Below, piece by piece: positions 57,645-64,000 of a stretch of 64,000 bases of DNA; the stretch's first letter is position 1; each line of letters begins with the position of its first letter. The stretch spans positions 35,439,001 through 35,503,000 of the forward strand of contig NC_080559.1 in the NCBI RefSeq assembly GCF_030253575.1, given 5' to 3'. Under the pieces are notes generated by a model. It did no database searches. It was not told where the DNA came from and saw only the letters and a list, made by a program, of their open reading frames with translations. This DNA comes from Rhododendron vialii. Taxonomy: Eukaryota; Streptophyta; Magnoliopsida; Ericales; Ericaceae. Made by a program: the position numbers and the translations under genes.

Positions 57645-60600
57645 TTATGATGGGGCACCAAGGTATGAAGCAAGCCGCAAAATGTCACTGAAGATTCCAC
57701 CGGCAGTGACTTGTGCCCCAGCACCTGGCCCTCGGACAATCAGAGGCTGCTGCTTGTACCTCTCGGTGGTAAATGCAATGATGTTGTCTGATCCGGAAAG
57801 TTGTGCGAATGGGTGATCTTTCTTGTATCTTTCCAATTTCACAGCGCCTCTTTGATTAACCACATCCACTACCCCAACATATCTCAAGACCTTCAAAAAG
57901 TATCACAAAATCATGAGAAGATAGAATACACACATGAAACCAAAGAGAAAATGGAAAGACAATCGTATTGTGGAAAAAATAGTGCCAATTACCTTGCATA
58001 GCACCTTTATTAAAAACTAGTTAGGGCCAACCCCTGTTATCCTCGTCCAAAATAAAAACTTCTACTGAAGTACCAACTAAATCCATTTCGATAAGTACAG
58101 GGTTGCTAAATGGGGTCTTGTGAGTGCGTGTGCGTGTGGGCACGCGCATGCGTGTCTTCTTTCTTTTGTATGAGGGTGAAAGGGCAGGTAAATTAGCGGG
58201 GTTTTGCAAGTAAAAAATACGACTGCTTTGGCTAACAGACTGTGCAACACTTTATCTAAGAATACTCACTTCTCCTGCATCCTCGGCATCCTGACGTTTA
58301 TTAGCCATGTCTTGGTCAAATTGTGGCAGTTGTTGGAGAAATTCCTCAGCAGATGCACTAACCTAAAACAAAATCATCAGAAAGAAAAACAAAACGCTCT
58401 CAAGCAAGCTATTGTACAGATTAACCATACTAAAATTACCCTTAATGGTTCAGGCACCAAGCTTTCGATAGGTACGTCGAAAAGTTCCAACTTTAGACCA
58501 GATTCTCTGGCAAGAATTATCACCTAAAGCGTGAAAAACACATGATGAGTATTGAAATATCTCACTGAACGACAATAATGGACACAATATTTGATTTTTT
58601 TTTTTTCTTGTAGAGCAATAATCGAATTTCGATTGGCTAGCAAGTGTTTTCAAATCAAGATATCTATCGTGTATCGTTTTTTCAATTGCATAAATCTTAT
58701 CGGGATACTTATTGTTGGAAGAGTAGCGATTCTACTGTTTAGTTGGACAAGATTTTTGGAAGAGGAAGAATAGTTATAAGAGTGGGGAACGAAAGTATTT
58801 GTATTACACTTGAAAGGCTCTAGTACAAAGATATTTTTATATAAGATAAACTTTGATATTTCACAAGGATATTCTAGAGTTTCTAGAGCTAGATATTTTA
58901 GAGTTTCTTAAAACTAGATATTTATATCTTCTTCAATAACATCTTCCATTTTGGGTTTTGACAATTGGAGCTTTGTCAATTGGACTTTTTTGGACTTAAC
59001 TTTCTTGTGCAAAAATACTAAATTTAGTTTATGCTTCAACAACGTTAATCATACTTAATATACAATTAAAAAGTAGATATACCAAATAACACCAACCGAC
59101 TATGCTTACTTTTTAAAAAAGGTTTTTAAGATGCAAAATTTCAAGTCTCTCATATTACATTAAGGCTTTCTGTTCCCTTTGTTAGGGAAAGAAAAGCCAA
59201 GTAAAACACAATCGAAGTATGGTTCTTTCTTCTATACAAGCCCTACATTGAGGTTGAATTTCTATCAAATTGTTTGAAAGATGTCATAATTAGATCAAAC
59301 GGCTTAGATAAATGCATTTAGGGTTCCGCTTCCTGAAATAAGGTCTGATTTTTTCCTAATAAGTAATCATAGGATATGTACGAAATTAGGATACGCGGTC
59401 GTATCGTAGGATTTCTGTACAAAAAAGATATATGGTGGGATGCGCATCGTTTTCCGGAAGAGATGATACAAATCGTAGGATACGTATAATGTATCGTAGG
59501 TTTTTAACAACTATGGCTAGCACACATTTAGTTGTATATCTAAGAGGCCAGTAAAAGAAAATTGAAGAGAACTTCACTCATTAAAGAGCTCATGAAATTT
59601 GCAGCTAGGGAGAATCACTCATGACTAGTAAATATTCCAAATGTCAGACTTAGAACCTATTACCTTCCTGGCCACATCCATTCCAGACAAATCATCTCTT
59701 GGATCCGGCTCAGTATAACCTGCCTCTTTTGCCCCCACCACCACCTCACTGAAAGATTGTGTTCCTATGAAATTGTTGAAAATGTAACTCAGAGTCCCAC
59801 TGCATCGTTACATTCATGTAGTGAATACAAGTTCACAAAAAGTAAACGTACACCACACACATGAGCAAACATAATTAACATACATGGTTAAATACATGTA
59901 TGTTAGTTGAGAAATACATGTTACATTCATATCTTTGAGAAATACATGTGACTAACCTGAAAATGCCTTCAATCTGCAATATTTTGTCCCCAGTTTCAAG
60001 GAGACCTTGTAATGTGCTAATAATTGGAAGACCAGCTCCTACAGTAGCTTCGTAAAAGTAATGTGTATAGGACTGTCGTTGAAGAGCTCTCAACCTCAAA
60101 TACTGGGGTTTGAACAAAAACATGTTACGACAGCTCCAAGAGTTTTTCACAAAACAAGGGGAAAGAAAGACGCAGAATAGATTTTCCACAAGTACGGTTA
60201 TATATAGAATGAGGCCACATCATTGGTGGGACATACAAAAAGTGCCACATATGGGGTCAAGTTGAAAAATCTACAAACAATGATGGTCCAAACTTGCAAC
60301 CATTTATTTAATGCTACCTGATCAAGTGGTCCGGAGTTCGCCTTCTTATTTGGAGTAATTACGTGAATCCCTCTTCGCAACCAGTCATAGTAATGACTTG
60401 CAATGCCAGAGTCTGATGTACAATCTACCAACACCGTATTTGGAATAAAATGATTTCCATGCACATTTTGGACAAATTTCCCCAGGTCGGCCACTTGTCC
60501 AATCTCCTTTTCAAGTTCTCGCCATCTAGACAAGTCAATACCCCTGCAACCAGAGATATAAATTTGCAAGGGTCATAAGTACTCATAACACTTGTACAGA

Positions 60601-63600
60601 ATTTCTTCTTCTGTTTTCTTATGGTTTTGAACTAAAAATAAAGTCAAGAAAAAACAAATAGAAGAAAAGGAGCAGCCATATGCCCAAACCTAGCTTCTGA
60701 GAATAAACCACATATACAGAAGAAAAGGAACCTAACAAGTAAATGCTGTAAACTAACAAGTGAAAGATAAAGAACATATTCAAGATATTGCACTGAGTTT
60801 CGAATTCTCTGTTTTAGCCTTCCTTTAGTTTGAATGAAAACCGTTATATTGACACAATAATCTTCAATCAGTTGTACTAGTTTCTCTGAGTAACAATTTA
60901 TAAGAAACCAATCACTGCTCACATAAACCTCTTATTTTTTATTATTTTCTTCTTTCTTTTTTGAGAAAATGGTTTCCGGATTTAGTCTATTTGCATATTC
61001 CAATTGAAGGGTTCATAAAATATCTTTCGATGTTTTGAAACAAGACAACAAACAGGAAACAAATGCAAACTATAGAAACTTGAACCCAAGACCTCCCAGA
61101 AAGTTCAATATCCAACACAACAGTCATGGGGAAAATCTTCAATGAATGCATGCTCTTGCAACATCTGCTACCTTTGTAGGGAGGATTCAAAACACCAACG
61201 ATACCATTTAGAGGGAAATAAGTTGGTAGACACTGGGACTTGCATGCTTTTTCATAATAAAATGAACTTGAACTTACGTGTCACTCAAAAGCATTCTCCT
61301 AGAACCTGTGATTCCCATAACACGCAAGTCAATGTTAAACTTTTCCTTCAAGACTGCTGCCTGCCAAAGAGAATTTACGTATCCGAGTCAGCGAGAAAAG
61401 GAATGTGCTATTGATTATCTTTATGGATGTCAAACAGATGTTTCCAGAATAACAGATTTTTTCTGTCATTAGTTGCATATTTGAGAGCAATGCAGAAGGG
61501 GGGAAAAGCAAGTTACTTTACCAATATCATATGATTAACCATGCCATCATTCCTGTCCATTTGTTGAGTAAGTTTGACTTTCCAGAGCCTTTCAATCAAA
61601 TATATTCAAGTTATTTAGACCCATTATATCTCATAGTAATTTCAACCTAACAAAGTTTTTTCCAACCTAACTATGTTTTGTTCTACTGCACAATGCAATC
61701 ATTGTGCTGTGAAGACTCGACGTATCCAAAACCTTTCAATCAAATTAATATTCAAGTATTTAGATCCATTATAACTAATAGTAGTTGCAACCTAATTATT
61801 TTTGTTCTGCTGCACAATGCAATCATTAGGGCTGTGGAGAGTCTGGAGACTCGACCTAATATAACGTTTGAATGTTTATTTCATGTTACTATGACAATGT
61901 TGCATAACAATATAACTTTTAAAAAAATTAAAAACAACAAATTTCCAAACATTAACTTCATGCTCTCAGAAACTAAAACCTACCAATCATCGTCAATCAC
62001 TCAAAGAAGTCTCAAAACATGTACAGTCTAGACTCAAATAATTCCATGTACCAAAACACATCATGGACCTTATTTGTATGACGTGTCACGTGAGAGATAA
62101 AGAAGACATAATGTACCTGATCTCTGAGCTGGTCAAGCAAGGTACCACCTATCAATCCAGGTCCAACAATACCCATTGCTATTGTGGTTCTAGAGAGATA
62201 AAACCTTGAGTGAACAGCCCTTAGAGCCCTTACACAGTCTTCTCGCTTGACAACCACAGTGATATTATACTCTGAGCAACCTTGGGCTATAGCACGGACA
62301 TTGATATTAGCCTGTCGTACAATAAGTTTTCGTAAGAATTTCATGAAACTTATGAGAAGCATATGCATGTAAACCTAGACACTGGGTTCCACAACAGGGG
62401 AAAGGAAGTCAATTTGTTTGCCCTGTACATATTTACCTAAAGTACACACGCCAGCAATTAAGGGGTAATGTCCACTTATCTTAAAGTGCAGGGAAGAATT
62501 ATTCTGAAGTTCCCTATTGGCATGCTAATATTTGCTCACTGCACCCCACTTCCCTTTCTCTTGAATTTATAGGCATTGACAACATAAAAACATGTGAAGC
62601 CAAAAAGGGGGTGACAGCAGCCTGCACATGAAAGTGCGGCAGAGTGTAATACTAATTGACAACCACTTCACAACGTTCCAACCTTTGCAAGTGCATTGAA
62701 AAGCGTCGCACTGACTCCGGGAGTACTAGCCATTTTCAGGCCTACGGCTGCCAAAATGCTACAGTTCGGGATAACTGCAACCTGAGAAGATTAGGAACCA
62801 TATAAGATGGGAATGAAGATTAAAGAAGTACACAAAATAAATTTTCTATAAGGCAAGAAATGAATACAAGATGATATGGGTGTCCTCAAGTACGACAGAA
62901 GTACAAGGAAAACTAATCTCAGCTTCAAGAATGTTAACAAATCACACGAACACAAAGTACAAGACCTGAGAGAGACGCCCAGCATCCAGAGCTTGACGAA
63001 ATCTAGACTGTAAAGCCTTAGCAACAGCATCTACTTCCTTCTCAGGGACGGCAAAGCAGACAGAATGCTCACTGCTAGCCTGCATTCGTCCTAGTTAATG
63101 ACCACATGAATTGTATAATACAGAAAGACAGACACCAGAGGATGAAGATACCTGGGATATCATGATTACGTTAGCTCCTACATCTTTCACTGCACTAAAA
63201 ATGCCACTAGCGGTACCAGGAACACCAGCCATTCCAGTTCTGCAAAAGAGTGTGCAAGATTCAGTTTAATCAAGAAAGGAAACTAAAGAAAATGCATAAA
63301 ACTGAAAAGAAGACAAACAGTATCATCCTAGCAATACAAGCTCACCCCTCAACATTTACAAGGGCCAAATTATCTATTGTTGCAAAACCTTTGACAAAAG
63401 ATTCCATTCCCTGCCCATCTTCAAATTCATTGACAGGAGGCCGGCAGATCATCGTTCCAGGTGCCGAGAGATTGAAGATGTTTCTTATAAGAATCGGAAT
63501 GTCATATCGCATTACGGGAATGATGGTCCGGGGATGTAAAACATTTGCTCCAAAATATGACTGCAAAAAAAACACACAAGTTTTGTTGTTAAGAATGCAA

Positions 63601-64000
63601 AATAGCAAGTGCCAGCAACCTTGCCGGGTAGAAAAGGAGATTAAATGGTCACCATTTCCCAGGCCTCTTGATAAGACAATGTCTTCAGTACCACAGCCTC
63701 GCTAACTGCAGAAGAAATATTCTTTAGCACTCCAACGAAACCCCAAACTAACATAATTGTTTGCACCCATCATCATTGTAATTATACAAACAACATGTAT
63801 AAAAAAATTTCTCCATCTGGTTATGGAACAGAAAAGCGCTCAAAAAGTTCAAGAAAAAGAAACATGTCATGTGATTCAAACACAAAAACTAAGGGTTTGC
63901 ACAACCTTTTCGTGGATCTGCACTATAAACACCATCCACATCTGTCCAGATTGTGACTTGCCGTGCCTTGACCAAAGCACCCATTATAGCTGCGGAGAAG
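57645..64000 (-). CDS. AK-HSDH: Bifunctional aspartate kinase-homoserine dehydrogenase (partial, 3' part)
   Basis: Plastid enzyme catalysing the first and third steps of the Asp pathway to Thr, Met and Ile. Fourteen exons (gene order): 64000-63906 (cut), 63705-63653, 63560-63346, 63239-63152, 63079-62966, 62781-62683, 62311-62117, 61360-61278, 60543-60318, 60102-59957, 59799-59664, 58523-58440, 58362-58270, 57890-57645; all phases join. Kinase end: VTIWTDVDGVYSADPRK, FGANVLHPRTI. ACT regulatory part: VNVEGTGMAGVPGTASGIFS, SSEHSVCFAVPEKEVDAVAK, IPNCSILAAVGLKMA. Dehydrogenase: NAD site GIVGPGLIGGTLLDQL, VDCTSDSGIASHYYDWL, TPNKKANSGP, SGTLSYIFNNF, the signature AGYTEPDPRDDLSGMDVARK, and the C-terminus RGPGAGAQVTAGGIFSDILR. 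The two ACT domains suggest threonine feedback, as known for the family. The N-terminal transit peptide and most of the kinase lie right of the window. Confidence 0.97.

Noticed and set aside
1-64000. Intact tRNA, rRNA or spliceosomal RNA genes
   Set aside because: No complete cloverleaf with good A and B boxes and acceptor stem was found by eye; tRNA-like pieces fit SINE heads better. A tRNAscan run would settle this.

Overview
The window is nuclear DNA from a flowering plant, probably a eudicot. It is AT-rich, has spliced genes with GT-AG introns, plant-specific gene families (type-B response regulator, XTH, CASP-like, plant YIP4, bifunctional aspartate kinase-homoserine dehydrogenase), and a dense load of small transposons. 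The species cannot be named from the sequence.

Layout from left to right. 1-5.8 kb: 5' part of a PAT1 mRNA-decay gene on the minus strand, running off the left edge. 7.8-9.0 kb: single-exon F-box gene (+). 9.4-10.6 kb: three-exon xyloglucan endotransglucosylase/hydrolase (-), tail to tail with the F-box gene. 12.6-15.4 kb: six-exon type-B response regulator (+) with a GC-AG intron. 15.6-19.1 kb: transposon-rich spacer holding a complete TRIM and a Stowaway MITE. 19.2-22.4 kb: CASP-like membrane protein (+) with a MITE in its large intron. 22.4-27.3 kb: spacer with SINEs and MITEs. 27.3-27.8 kb: single C2H2 zinc-finger repressor with EAR motifs (-). 28-38 kb: gene-poor stretch with a Stowaway, a LINE-like tail, a gag-only LTR retrotransposon with identical LTRs, foldback elements in (TA)n tracts, and a hAT-type MITE. 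38.7-39.7 kb: intronless GT31 glycosyltransferase (+) with an altered DxD motif. 42.3-48.2 kb: six-exon mitochondrial porin VDAC (+). 49.4-50.8 kb: small Helitron carrying foldback DNA. 51.3-52.5 kb: YIP4-type gene that keeps its intron structure but is broken by at least three frame lesions. 52.6-54.2 kb: a hAT-type and a Harbinger-type element. 54.9-55.8 kb: intronless XRCC3 recombination gene (-), with its last exon end partly duplicated downstream. 57.6-64 kb: 3' two thirds of a bifunctional aspartate kinase-homoserine dehydrogenase gene (-), running off the right edge.

The genes are independent housekeeping, cell-wall, signalling and repair genes. I see no operon-like cluster or coordinated pathway. 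The unusual content is the set of small, well-bounded transposons, many with target-site duplications still readable, and the gene lesions. I did not find a convincing new biochemical system. The best leads are the Helitron with nested foldback arms, the foldback/(TA)n cluster, a SINE family with at least three copies, the GT31 protein lacking its metal-binding motif, and the decayed YIP4 copy. All identity statements about repeats come from reading by eye, not from alignments.
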